Shown: positions 25,281 through 33,624 of the stretch, one piece after another
Numbering within the stretch: the first letter of the stretch is position 1
Layout of the letters: each line of letters starts with the position of its first letter
Assembly: GCA_018829445.1 (NCBI GenBank)
Contig: JAHJTV010000080.1
Location: 1-64,000, forward strand
From: a bacterium
GTDB taxonomy: Bacteria > SAR324 > XYD2-FULL-50-16
Direction: 5' to 3'
Length of the DNA stretch: 64,000 nucleotides
The notes under the pieces: generated by a model
Told to the model about the DNA's origin: nothing
Database searches by the model: none
Seen by the model: only the letters and a program-made list of their open reading frames with translations
Made by a program: the position numbers and the translations under genes

Positions 25281-27215
25281 ATGGATGAATCTGACGGCAA
25301 TATCATTCCTTCTATTTATTATCAGCAAAGCTCCAAAATCGGGTTGATTTTTTCCAGATTCTTGTTTCTTCTCTGCCTGATACTGGCGAATAGTAATTCT
25401 GTGGTAGCTGAGCCGATAGCAGGCTCCGGGATTGAAGATCCCGATCCTCAGTTATATGTTATTGATGATTGGGAATTTCTTTGGGGTAGATCGATAGCAG
25501 CGGTGGAAGGGATACCTGTTGGGGTGATGAAAGGTGGGAATGGGGACGGTTGGCAAAATCTTTCAAAAGATCAAAGACTCCAGACATCAAAACCGAATAT
25601 GGATCTTTGGATAAGACTCAAATTGCCGGCAGTTTATTTGACCGATCCGACTCTATTCATTAAAAAAATCTACAGTGTTTGCGAAGTATACTTCGATGGC
25701 AAATTAATTTATACATTCGGAACAATCAAAAAAGATTCAGTTTGGCCGCACACACATGCTGCCTGGCATCTTATCACGATTCCGGACAACTACCAGTCGA
25801 AATACCTGACCATTCGTTTGGCATCTGATTATTATGACATTGGTATTCGTGGAAATGTAGTGCTGGCATCAAAAGCCGATTTGATTGAAGCCATCATACA
25901 TCGAGACTTGGGGCGGATAGTCATCGCCGCAATCATGATGGTGGTGTCATTCATTGCCCTTGTTCTCTTCAGCACCTATCGTAAACGGGGAGATTTTTTT
26001 TCATTAAGCATTATCAGCTTTTGTAGCGGTATTTATGTCATTCAGCATTCAGATATAAAGCAACTCTTTGTCAACGCGTCCCTGACCTGGTTTTACATAT
26101 CAATTGTCACACTCCACCTGATGCTTTTGGCAACCCTGTATTTCACCGAACAGATTGTTGATAAGAGTCCGTATGATTCCATTAAATGGTTCCGCCGTTT
26201 TCTTATTCTCTATTGCGGGATTTCTTTCTTCCTGAACCTGGCGTTCCTATCAATTATTCCATTTCGTTATTATTTTTACCTGTTACTGAGTCTGAGAGGA
26301 ATCTATTGTTTCTCCCTAATACTGTTATCTATTGTTCTGACATTAAAAGTTGCTCAGCACGACCGGGATGCGTTGATTCTTCTGATTGGGGTTATTGGGG
26401 TCAGTCTGGCTGGTTTATATGATATTCTCGGCGTATCCAGGGTTTTTTTCTGGGAAGATTCATACGTTCACTGGGGATTGCTTTGGTTGGTTACCTCAAT
26501 GGCGTTGATATTGATCAGACGTTATCGACTGATGTTTGAATTGCTTCAAACGTATGCACGGCAAATCAAGATCAAAACCCGTGAGCGAGAGATCATGCTG
26601 CGTGATTTACACGACGGAATTGGAGCCGCCAGTACCAACATTTCATTGCTAGCCGATGTGGGGCAACATTCCGATTCTCTGGACTCCGTTAAAAAAAACC
26701 TGGCTGTCATTGCGGATTTATCAAGGGATAATCTGGCAGATATCCGCAGCTTCATCCAGAGTCTTGATGAGGAGGGAATTGATTGGGGGTCTATGATATC
26801 GGAATTGAAGCGTTATGGTCATTCAATCATAGAACCTCACGGTATAACCTTCCGGCTGAAAAATGACTTGTCGGAAACAGCGGGGCCGCCAGGAGGTATA
26901 TTGTGTATGTATCTGTTCAAAATCTACAAAGAAGCGCTTACCAATGTTATTAAACATGCCAAAGCTGAATCGGTTAGTGTAGACTTTCTTATAAAGAATA
27001 GATCTTTGTCTTTAGCCATTTGCGATGACGGGATTGGATTTTCTGACAATCATTCCAATAAGACTGACGGAACAGGCACGTCCAAGGGATTAAGTAATAT
27101 GAACAAACGAGTATCCGAACTTGGAGGAAAGATGACTTTGAAAAACCGGGGAGGGGCCTGCATTGAGATTGATGTGCCGCTGCCTGTAATGATTGACAAG
27201 ACGCTTCAATCCTGA
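25281..27215 (+). CDS. Sensor histidine kinase with periplasmic sensor and 7TM-DISM-like membrane domain
   Basis: A 644-residue protein. Residues about 20-43 are a signal sequence ending at VVAEP. Residues about 50-200 are a periplasmic beta-rich domain like the jelly-roll sensor found before 7TM-DISM domains. Seven hydrophobic segments follow (about 210-415). The kinase has the HisKA_3 H-box LRDLHDGIGA with His443, an N-box EALTNVIKHAK near 550, and DDGIGF plus GTSKGLSNM as G boxes. This NarX/DesK-type core pairs with LuxR-type response regulators, and one starts 57 bases downstream, so the two probably form a cognate pair. The signal sensed is unknown; DISM sensors often bind small organic or carbohydrate ligands. 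Confidence 0.88.
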   Translation: MDESDGNIIPSIYYQQSSKIGLIFSRFLFLLCLILANSNSVVAEPIAGSGIEDPDPQLYVIDDWEFLWGRSIAAVEGIPVGVMKGGNGDGWQNLSKDQRLQTSKPNMDLWIRLKLPAVYLTDPTLFIKKIYSVCEVYFDGKLIYTFGTIKKDSVWPHTHAAWHLITIPDNYQSKYLTIRLASDYYDIGIRGNVVLASKADLIEAIIHRDLGRIVIAAIMMVVSFIALVLFSTYRKRGDFFSLSIISFCSGIYVIQHSDIKQLFVNASLTWFYISIVTLHLMLLATLYFTEQIVDKSPYDSIKWFRRFLILYCGISFFLNLAFLSIIPFRYYFYLLLSLRGIYCFSLILLSIVLTLKVAQHDRDALILLIGVIGVSLAGLYDILGVSRVFFWEDSYVHWGLLWLVTSMALILIRRYRLMFELLQTYARQIKIKTREREIMLRDLHDGIGAASTNISLLADVGQHSDSLDSVKKNLAVIADLSRDNLADIRSFIQSLDEEGIDWGSMISELKRYGHSIIEPHGITFRLKNDLSETAGPPGGILCMYLFKIYKEALTNVIKHAKAESVSVDFLIKNRSLSLAICDDGIGFSDNHSNKTDGTGTSKGLSNMNKRVSELGGKMTLKNRGGACIEIDVPLPVMIDKTLQS

Positions 27216-27272
27216 TGCAGACAGATGCCTCTGAAACGTTGATATGACAACGAGAAAATCAATGGGAAAAAG

Positions 27273-27890
27273 ATGAAACTGGTCATTGTTGAAGACGATA
27301 AACTGCTGTTGGAAAACTTAAGGCTTTTACTAAATGGGGAACCGGGAATCGAAGTCTCCGGTGCCTTTCTCTCAGCAGAAAAAGCTTTGCTGGACATGGA
27401 GGTTTTGGAGCCGGATATCCTTCTAGTGGATCTGGAACTTCCGGGTATGTCCGGAATCGACCTGATAAAAATCGTCAAAAAGAAATTTCCCGATATGGAT
27501 ATCATGGCCCATACTGTATTCGATAGTAAAGAAACGGTCTTTTCTGCTATCAAGGCCGGAGCTTCCGGGTATCTATTAAAAGGACTAACCCCTCGCGAAC
27601 TGATAGAAGCCTTGCATAATCTTCATGAAGGTGGCGCGCCGATGAGTGCCAAAATCGCTCGATCGGTTATTAGAGAATTTCAAAATAAAACCGTTAATAC
27701 TCAAGAATTGCTGTCGCCCAGGGAGAGGGAGATTCTTGTGGGGTTGGAAAAGGGGCTGACCTACAATGAGTTGTCCGAGAATCTGAATATCAGTTATCAC
27801 ACGGTTCATACCCATATTAAAAACATCTACGAAAAACTGCATACCAAGGGAAAAAAGAAACCCTTCATAAGGCCAGGAAAAAAGGAATAA
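27273..27890 (+). CDS. NarL/FixJ-type response regulator 1 (3' end apparently frameshifted)
   Basis: A 205-residue regulator. The receiver has the acidic pair ED at 7-8, phosphoacceptor Asp53 in LLVDLELPG, Thr82 and Lys104. A LuxR-type HTH covers about 148-193 (LSPREREIL, then TVHTHIKNIYEKLH). The frame then ends KGKKKPFIRPGKKE, unlike the family. A minus-one shift at the phased heptamer A AAA AAG (27851-27857) gives ETLHKARKKGII and stop at 27895, the normal NarL-type end, and the paralogue at 30047 has a similar ending in its main frame. So the real product is probably 207 residues, made by frameshifting, or the A-run is one base short. Cognate kinase lies just upstream. Confidence 0.87.
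   Translation: MKLVIVEDDKLLLENLRLLLNGEPGIEVSGAFLSAEKALLDMEVLEPDILLVDLELPGMSGIDLIKIVKKKFPDMDIMAHTVFDSKETVFSAIKAGASGYLLKGLTPRELIEALHNLHEGGAPMSAKIARSVIREFQNKTVNTQELLSPREREILVGLEKGLTYNELSENLNISYHTVHTHIKNIYEKLHTKGKKKPFIRPGKKE
27851..27857 (+). other. Candidate minus-one ribosomal frameshift heptamer
   Basis: The heptamer A AAA AAG is in the correct phase (codons GGA AAA AAG) and is the same as the dnaX slippery site of Escherichia coli. A purine-rich AAGGG abuts it on the 5' side and could act as a Shine-Dalgarno-like stimulator, though closer than in dnaX. A weak CCTT/AAGG hairpin follows. Both frames end within 40 bases. Confidence 0.4.
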
Positions 27891-28231
27891 TCTAACCATC
27901 CATTGACCCGGCCATTTTCAAGCTGTTTCATCACACAGTTATCTGCCAATTCAAGTTCCTACCCAATTTTTACCCAGTAATGGGTATGTTCAATTAATAA
28001 GAATCTTCTTAACTTTTAAGCAGAGAATTCTTCAGCCTGTCTTCTATATGATGTTGGGGATTTGGCTCTACTGCGTTTTATCATTAATGGCTTTGGTTGT
28101 TTGAGGATTTTCTTCTAAAGGAGGTTGAACAAGATAATTGTGGTAAATAGGTTTTACACATCACCAGTTTCCGCCCTGGAACGATAATCTGATCATGAAG
28201 AGATTATGTATTCTATTAAATGGAGGCAATC
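27891..28231 (+). other. Intergenic leader of the FGE-like lipoprotein gene
   Basis: This 341-base gap carries the heptamer site described separately. A strong AAAGGAGG stands at 28117-28124, more than 100 bases before the lipoprotein start, and is followed 15 bases later by a GTG-initiated frame of only 15 codons (28140-28187). That could be a leader peptide or chance. The lipoprotein has its own GGAGG. Confidence 0.35.
27960..27986 (+). promoter_or_regulatory. Triple-heptamer site, copy 1 (putative NarL/FixJ-type operator)
   Basis: Three heptamers: TACCCAA (27960-27966), four Ts, TACCCAG (27971-27977), two bases, ATGGGTA (27980-27986). The last two form an inverted pair with a 7-2-7 layout, as NarL uses (TACYNMT pairs), and the first is a direct repeat of the half-site. 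The same 27-bp arrangement recurs at 30736. Both lie 3' of a NarL-type regulator gene. Copy 1 is about 245 bases upstream of the FGE-like lipoprotein start. Confidence 0.55.
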
Positions 28232-29848
28232 ATGAAATGGATCACAGTGATTTCTTTTAAAGGAATTATGATTATGGGTGTCATTACTTTATTATCAATA
28301 GGCTGTAATAGCTCTTCGTCAAGTGGTAGTGACTCCAGTGACGATAATAGCGATAAATTAATAACAGCTTTTTCCTTTACCGCAATTCTCAACACGGCGT
28401 TATCCAGTGATGTTTCCTGTATAGTATCAGATACAAATATCAGTTGCACCGTACCAGCCGGAACGGATGTTACTGCCCTGATTGCTTCTTTTGAACATAC
28501 CGGGCAATCCGTTTTGGTGGTAACTGTTGAGCAAATCAGCGGAGAGACAGCGAATGATTTTACCGGAGCTGTGCTTTATATCGTGACAGCAACAAATGAA
28601 AGCGTTCTGCAATATACGGTTACCGTTACAAAAGCAACCGCAGTTGAGAGTGATGCCAAAGAAATCACGGCATTTGGTTTTACCGGAGCGTTAAATAGTG
28701 CCCTTTCGGTTGATATAACGGCAACAATCAGTGGGACTGATATCTCAGCGTTAGTTCCTTTTGGGACTAATGTTACTGCCTTAATTGCCAATTTCGCCAC
28801 AACCGGTGAACTGGCAGCAATAAACGGCACGCAACAGGTAAGTGGGGTAACTGCCAACAATTTCAGCAATGTCGTGACCTACGTTGTAACAGCAGCTGAT
28901 GGCTCCGTACAGAACTACACAGTTACGGTTACCATTACAGAGGGAACTGCAGGAGATACTGTTACCTACACTGCAGACACTGTATCTTTCACAATGGTCT
29001 ATGTTCCAGGTGAGTTGACTTTTTATACTGGAACCAGTGATGCCGGAACAGCTTCAGTTCCTGATCCTTATCTGGTCAGCCAGACTGAAGTGACTTATCA
29101 GCTTTGGCATGCAGTGTATACCTGGGGAACATCCAATGGGTATGTATTTGCCAATGCCGGTAGGGAAGGAAATGACGGGTCTGATGATGCAAAACCAACC
29201 GCAGCAGCCCAGGAACCGGTAACAATGATCAGTTGGCGGGATGCCATGGTATGGATGAATGCCTTGACAGAGTACTACAACGCAAAGAATGAAACATCTC
29301 TATCGGTTGTCTACACTTACGATAGCTCAGCAATCCGCGATTCAAGCGATTCCAATGCGGCTGATTGCGATGGTGCCGTTGCCAGTTCAACTGCCGACGG
29401 TTTTCGCCTGCTCACTTCAAATGAATGGGCTTTTGCGGCACGGTATATAAATGATGCCAATGATGATGGTGATATACAGGATAGCAACGAGTATTATCCT
29501 GCTGATAATGCCAGTGGTGCTGACGCTCAATATTGGGTTTCCACTGGAGGCAGTGACATCGATGGCGACGGTGATGTTGAGTATACAGCAGATGTGGCGG
29601 GATTTTATGATAACTATGCTACCACAACCAGGGTGGTTAAAAACAGATCACCAAATGCCCTGGGTTTATACGATATGAGTGGCAATGTTCAGGAGTGGGT
29701 TTTTGATCTGGATGGATCTTACCGTCTGGCCCGAAATGGTGCGTTTGGCGATTCCAGTGCCTTCCAACGAGTAAGCTATGTAGATACCGGCTACTATCCA
29801 TACAGTAAATACTCGGTCTTAGGGTTTCGTTTTGCAAGAACGCAGTAA
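28232..29848 (+). CDS. Lipoprotein with two beta repeats and an FGE-sulfatase-like domain
   Basis: A 538-residue exported protein. The lipobox LLSIGC puts the lipid on Cys near 26, followed by a Ser/Asp-rich linker. Two repeats of about 95 residues follow (ITAFSFTAILNTALS... and ITAFGFTGALNSALS..., each ending QYTVTVT or NYTVTVT), of the DUF5018 or cadherin-like kind. The last 300 residues are a formylglycine-generating-enzyme-like domain: PYLVSQTEVTYQLW, MISWRDAMVWMNAL, GFRLLTSNEWAFAARY, LGLYDMSGNVQEWVFD. The cysteines needed for FGE catalysis are absent near the end, so a binding role is more likely than catalysis. ATG 28232 with GGAGG upstream is preferred. It sits between the two paralogous regulators and may be their target. 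Confidence 0.85.
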   Translation: MKWITVISFKGIMIMGVITLLSIGCNSSSSSGSDSSDDNSDKLITAFSFTAILNTALSSDVSCIVSDTNISCTVPAGTDVTALIASFEHTGQSVLVVTVEQISGETANDFTGAVLYIVTATNESVLQYTVTVTKATAVESDAKEITAFGFTGALNSALSVDITATISGTDISALVPFGTNVTALIANFATTGELAAINGTQQVSGVTANNFSNVVTYVVTAADGSVQNYTVTVTITEGTAGDTVTYTADTVSFTMVYVPGELTFYTGTSDAGTASVPDPYLVSQTEVTYQLWHAVYTWGTSNGYVFANAGREGNDGSDDAKPTAAAQEPVTMISWRDAMVWMNALTEYYNAKNETSLSVVYTYDSSAIRDSSDSNAADCDGAVASSTADGFRLLTSNEWAFAARYINDANDDGDIQDSNEYYPADNASGADAQYWVSTGGSDIDGDGDVEYTADVAGFYDNYATTTRVVKNRSPNALGLYDMSGNVQEWVFDLDGSYRLARNGAFGDSSAFQRVSYVDTGYYPYSKYSVLGFRFARTQ

Positions 29849-30046
29849 TTTTGTATGACTCCGTTTTTCTTTTGCTTTTACAAAATTCCAGTGTCGGTAA
29901 GCAGTTTGTTAATAAAAATTAACGTTTTAGGTTGAAAACCGGCAAGATAAAAAAAACAAACGACTATCACTTGCCCACCCTGCTGGTTTTTAGATTTTAA
30001 TAGAATTCCAAACCCGGAATATGTGTAAAAAGGCACAAAAATGGTT

Positions 30047-30718
30047 ATGAAACTGGTGATTGTTGAAGATGATAAACTACTCTTGGAAAATTTGAGTTTT
30101 TTATTACAGGGAGAACCGGAAATTGAAGTTGAAGGGGCATTCCTTACTGCGGAAGAGGCTTTACTGGAATTTGACAGGATACAACCGGACATCCTTTTGG
30201 CAGACCTCAAGCTTCCGGGAATATCAGGGATCGATCTTATTAAAATCATCAAGACTAGGTATCCGAATACGGATATCATAGCCCACACTGTTTTTGTCAA
30301 TGAGTCAAAAATTTTTTCCGCAATCAAAGCCGGTTCTTGCGGATATTTGCTCAAGGGTCTTACAACGCGGGAACTTGTGGAGAATTTACGGCATCTTCAT
30401 AATGGCGGAGCACTGATGAATGCCAGAATTGCTCGATCTATAATCAATGAATTTCGAGATGAAAACGGCATAAATCCAAATCCGGCCTCTCCATGGGAAA
30501 TGCAAATTTTACAAGGACTGGAAAAGGGGTTGACCTATAACGAGCTGTCCGAAAACCTTAATATCAGCTGTCGAACGGTATACATCTATATTAAAAACAT
30601 CTATCAAAAGCTTCATGACAGAAATAGAAGTGAGACTCATTATCGAAGTGCAAAAAAAAGTAAGCTAACAGCACCACGCCGAACAGAATTGCACTCTTTG
30701 ATAAAAAATATTCAATGA
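30047..30718 (+). CDS. NarL/FixJ-type response regulator 2 (paralogue, no adjacent kinase)
   Basis: A 223-residue regulator closely similar to regulator 1 across the receiver (Asp53 in LLADLKLPG, Lys near 104) and HTH. Differences concentrate in the recognition helix, CRTVYIYIKNIYQKLH against YHTVHTHIKNIYEKLH, and in a C-terminal extension of about 20 residues rich in Arg and Lys. The conserved LxxRE-type entry LSPRERE is SPWEMQ here. The pair looks like a local duplication flanking the lipoprotein gene. No kinase adjoins it, so it may share the upstream kinase or act unphosphorylated. Start taken at ATG 30047 to match the paralogue; another in-frame ATG lies two codons earlier. Confidence 0.87.
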   Translation: MKLVIVEDDKLLLENLSFLLQGEPEIEVEGAFLTAEEALLEFDRIQPDILLADLKLPGISGIDLIKIIKTRYPNTDIIAHTVFVNESKIFSAIKAGSCGYLLKGLTTRELVENLRHLHNGGALMNARIARSIINEFRDENGINPNPASPWEMQILQGLEKGLTYNELSENLNISCRTVYIYIKNIYQKLHDRNRSETHYRSAKKSKLTAPRRTELHSLIKNIQ

Positions 30719-31019
30719 TTTCAAAAATAAAAACATACCCAATTTTTACCCAGCACTGGGTATGGCTAGTTATCCGAATTCTTCATATATATATAATTCT
30801 ACGATTTGTTCTAAACTCGTCTGTCTAGAGTTCTCTGTCATGCCGGACTTGAATCCATCAATTTGAAATAATTGTGGATTCCATGTAAAACAAGGAGTGA
30901 GTGTCTGATTTTTATATGTTTACCGCGATGTTAAAGGAATGCTGTCGTGCAATTCAGCACCAGTCAGATATTGCAGTCGGACGCTGAAATACTGTTTGTC
31001 TATTTTTTTCTTAGAACAT
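30719..31019 (+). other. Intergenic region with heptamer site and possible promoter
   Basis: Between two convergent regulator genes, yet it looks like a promoter region. Site copy 2 is followed by TATAAT at 30792-30797, placing the centre of the inverted pair about 50 bases before a start point. AAGGAG (30892-30897) precedes a 28-codon GTG frame (30901-30987) by only three bases, so coding is doubtful. It may give a small RNA or short peptide. Confidence 0.3.
30736..30762 (+). promoter_or_regulatory. Triple-heptamer site, copy 2 (putative NarL/FixJ-type operator)
   Basis: TACCCAA (30736-30742), four Ts, TACCCAG (30747-30753), CA, CTGGGTA (30756-30762). The inner two heptamers are a perfect inverted pair with two-base spacing. 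Spacing and 24 of 27 bases agree with copy 1, while the sequence after GGGTATGG diverges at once, which argues for selection on the site itself. Confidence 0.55.
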
Positions 31020-31940
31020 CTAAAACCTCATCAGGTAATTTCTCAGGTTTGTTTTGGTATTTCGTAATCCCAGTTTATGTCGGATATGCTGCTTATGATT
31101 GTGAACAGTAGAATACGAAATATTGAGAAGCGAGGCTATTTCTTTGCCGCTGTATCCTTCTTTTATCATTTCACAGATTTTGATTTCTGCTGGAGTTAGA
31201 CTGAATTTAGAGGTAACCAGCCGTTTATAGAAGCTGCTGATAATTCCGCTCATCTTTCTTTCAAGCAGCTCAAATTCAGCATTGGCCTCAGGGAAATTTT
31301 CTTTTAATTGGTTAAGAATTGGTTTGCAGTTCTTCTCTAGATTTAGGGCAATTGATTCCTGAAGGTTATTTTTTTCTTCTTCGATTCTCGAAATCAGGTT
31401 GCGCAAGGTAATGTTTGATTCCTCAATAGCCACTTGCTGCTGCTTGCTCTGCTCCTCCAGTTTTTTCTCTTCGGTCACATCATCGTAAATGAATACAAGC
31501 GTTTCGATCTCTTTTTTATTATCCACAATGGGGAAAACCACTGTTTTAAAACAGATTGGATTGTCTGGGAAATCGGGATTAAGATCATGGGGGTTATAAT
31601 ATAAAGGCGAAAATTTCAAGGTCATACCCTCCTGCAATCTTTTGAATTCATCCCATTGTCCACTGTTTTGAATTATTGGGTCATTCCACAGGCTATACTC
31701 TCTTGGCGGGCATCCCCGAAACATTTTAACATACGCCGGGTTTCCGCTGAGGAAATACCCCTCTTTGTGCCAAAAGGCAATGGCGTACGGATTCAATTCT
31801 ATCAATTTGTTTAAAACGGTTTGCTCTTTTGATTGGCTGAATGCGATCTGCTGAGTGTTTCTTGATGCCCACTTAATTGATTCTTCTAACTTTTGAATCA
31901 TTTCAATCAATTCATCATGATTCTTATCCTGTAAATCCAT
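31020..31940 (-). CDS. PAS-domain LuxR-type transcription regulator
   Basis: A 306-residue cytoplasmic protein. Residues about 40-155 form a PAS-like sensor (ELNPYAIAFWHKEGYFLSG ... FPIVDNKKEIETLVFIYDDVTE), residues about 158-205 a coiled coil, and the end a LuxR-type HTH (LTPAEIKICEMIKEGYSGKEIASLLNISYSTVHNHKQHIRHKL). It has no receiver domain, so it is a one-component regulator that may sense a ligand or redox state. This layout is frequent in Deltaproteobacteria. The ATG at 31940 is chosen; a TTG seven codons earlier is possible. It is convergent with regulator 2 and downstream of the second lipoprotein gene on the same strand. Confidence 0.8.
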   Translation of the reverse strand: MDLQDKNHDELIEMIQKLEESIKWASRNTQQIAFSQSKEQTVLNKLIELNPYAIAFWHKEGYFLSGNPAYVKMFRGCPPREYSLWNDPIIQNSGQWDEFKRLQEGMTLKFSPLYYNPHDLNPDFPDNPICFKTVVFPIVDNKKEIETLVFIYDDVTEEKKLEEQSKQQQVAIEESNITLRNLISRIEEEKNNLQESIALNLEKNCKPILNQLKENFPEANAEFELLERKMSGIISSFYKRLVTSKFSLTPAEIKICEMIKEGYSGKEIASLLNISYSTVHNHKQHIRHKLGLRNTKTNLRNYLMRF

Positions 31941-32493
31941 GATCTGATGTCCCAAAGTCAAGGTGAACAGTAAAAATCAGGAAGGTGTAACCCCATCTTC
32001 TCTGACTATAAACCCATTCGCTTAAACAGACCCTTTGAGCGGTTTGTTGTGAAATGAATTCATTCCATGTGGATTACACGTCGAAATATGCACTTGATGT
32101 TTGCAGAAAGAAAATTTCACTTTTTCTGCAAAAAAGCTGGTCTTGATTACAAAACATATCTGACAAATACAATTCAGGGTAAGCTGATAAACGATCAAAC
32201 CCATCTGAATACCAATAATGATGAACATGACGGCTATCATCCCGATTTCCGATTTTACATCAAGGTGTTCATAGAAAGAGCTGTAATAAATTTGGTTTAA
32301 ACAAACCTATCTTTTCTTTTGGTACATATCAAGCTGAAAAAACAGTTATTCAGATGTACCAGTTTGTATTATGTGATAACCCTACCAGATTCTTCATGGT
32401 ATAAAGATGGTTTTTATACCATGAAGATAGATTAACAAAATAGCCATTCAATCCGATAACGAAAATTCTAATCCGTTCCATTTATACCAGTGA
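31941..32493. other. Intergenic region between PAS-LuxR and lipoprotein genes
   Basis: About 550 bases holding the promoter side of the PAS-LuxR gene and the terminator of the lipoprotein gene (given separately). No coding frame with support was found; a 77-codon plus-strand frame at 32067 has no start signal or known motif. Confidence 0.35.
32391..32427 (-). terminator. Perfect 15-bp hairpin downstream of the lipoprotein gene
   Basis: TCTTCATGGTATAAA and TTTATACCATGAAGA pair perfectly around a seven-base loop. It lies 66 bases after the lipoprotein stop on the minus strand. There is no clear T-run after it, so it may stabilise the message end instead of ending transcription by itself. Confidence 0.5.
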
Positions 32494-33624
32494 TTATTTC
32501 GACACCAGCAGTACATTAAAATGCTTGTATGAAGTTGAACCCTGGTCGGTATCCTGGGTTACACAAAACAGAATTTTTTTGTTGGATGATCCGATGCTTG
32601 AATTGAAGTTACACACCATCGGACGTGATACAGAGTCATCCAGTGTGACTTTAACAAATCCATTTGCCGGTGTGTTAATCTGGTAGTTATTAACAGTTCC
32701 GACTGCGGATTGTGAAATGGATTCAGTATCGTCACTCAGTGCATCTACAACCATGGTTCCATTTGTTGAAGTTGCAGAAAGCGGATATACTTTACCCTGG
32801 GCCCCAAAAAAAACAAACCCGATATAATCGCCATCTATTTCTTCTGCCGTAGATATAGTCTGCTTGTTAAATCCGATGACAGATTGGGTTCCGGTGATAT
32901 CAACAATTGCACCCCCATTTTCTGTCATGAACAGCCGTGTTGTTCCACTTGCCTCAGATATTTCAAGAATGCCCTTGTCACACAACCCGGTTCCCAATGT
33001 TTCACTTGTATCAAAAAAAACCGGGAATTCATCTCCACTGGTGTTGGTAATTGACCATGATACCGGTATAGTCGCAACCGAACTGGAAACATCAAAATTA
33101 AACTGACCTGCCCAGGCATCAGGAGATCCGTATGAACTGTCGGCATCGCCGTTCCCAAGAGATGCGTCCCGACTGTTAGACTTTGTTTTTACCCAGTTGG
33201 CCTCAACGTTTTCGGAGGGGCACTCACCATACTTCACGAAAGTAATAACTGGTGAGTTGTCTGACATAGGTTTCAATAAAAAGGCAATCCCGGGAATATC
33301 AACTCCAATGGCCTTATCACCCGCATCTAGAGCATTGGTACCCGAAGAAGACGAGACCGTCAGACTCGCAAAACCGGTTGTTGTCTTTGTATATGAACCT
33401 TCAGCAGTAACTAAAACGGAAGTGTCTTCCTCCTCTGTTAAGGTAAAGGAATCCCCGCTAACATCAAGTGTCCATATTGAACCAGGCCCTTTATAAGTAA
33501 CCGAAGTGTCAGATGAAGCAGTGGAACTGCTGCTATCGTCATCACTGTCACTGGCACAACCAAAAAATATTGCCAGAGCAATCAACATGATTACCGATAT
33601 GAACGTTATGGTTTTCTTTTTCAT
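32494..33624 (-). CDS. Lipoprotein of unknown function
   Basis: A 376-residue protein with a clear lipoprotein signal, basic start, hydrophobic core and lipobox IFFGC (Cys near 23), then an Asp/Ser-rich linker. The mature part is rich in Ser, Thr, Val and Asp and appears all-beta; segments such as GPGSIWTLDVSGDSFTLTEE and ISFNKQT-like strands suggest repeated beta sheets. I do not recognise a family. GGGGGA precedes the ATG. The Ser/Asp-rich tether resembles that of the FGE-like lipoprotein 4 kb away, so both may be exposed at the same membrane and belong to the same signalling region, which is inference. Confidence 0.72.
   Translation of the reverse strand: MKKKTITFISVIMLIALAIFFGCASDSDDDSSSSTASSDTSVTYKGPGSIWTLDVSGDSFTLTEEEDTSVLVTAEGSYTKTTTGFASLTVSSSSGTNALDAGDKAIGVDIPGIAFLLKPMSDNSPVITFVKYGECPSENVEANWVKTKSNSRDASLGNGDADSSYGSPDAWAGQFNFDVSSSVATIPVSWSITNTSGDEFPVFFDTSETLGTGLCDKGILEISEASGTTRLFMTENGGAIVDITGTQSVIGFNKQTISTAEEIDGDYIGFVFFGAQGKVYPLSATSTNGTMVVDALSDDTESISQSAVGTVNNYQINTPANGFVKVTLDDSVSRPMVCNFNSSIGSSNKKILFCVTQDTDQGSTSYKHFNVLLVSK

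Noticed and set aside
28900..29848. Formylglycine-generating activity for the lipoprotein.
   Set aside because: The catalytic cysteine region near the end of FGE is absent; only the fold is suggested.
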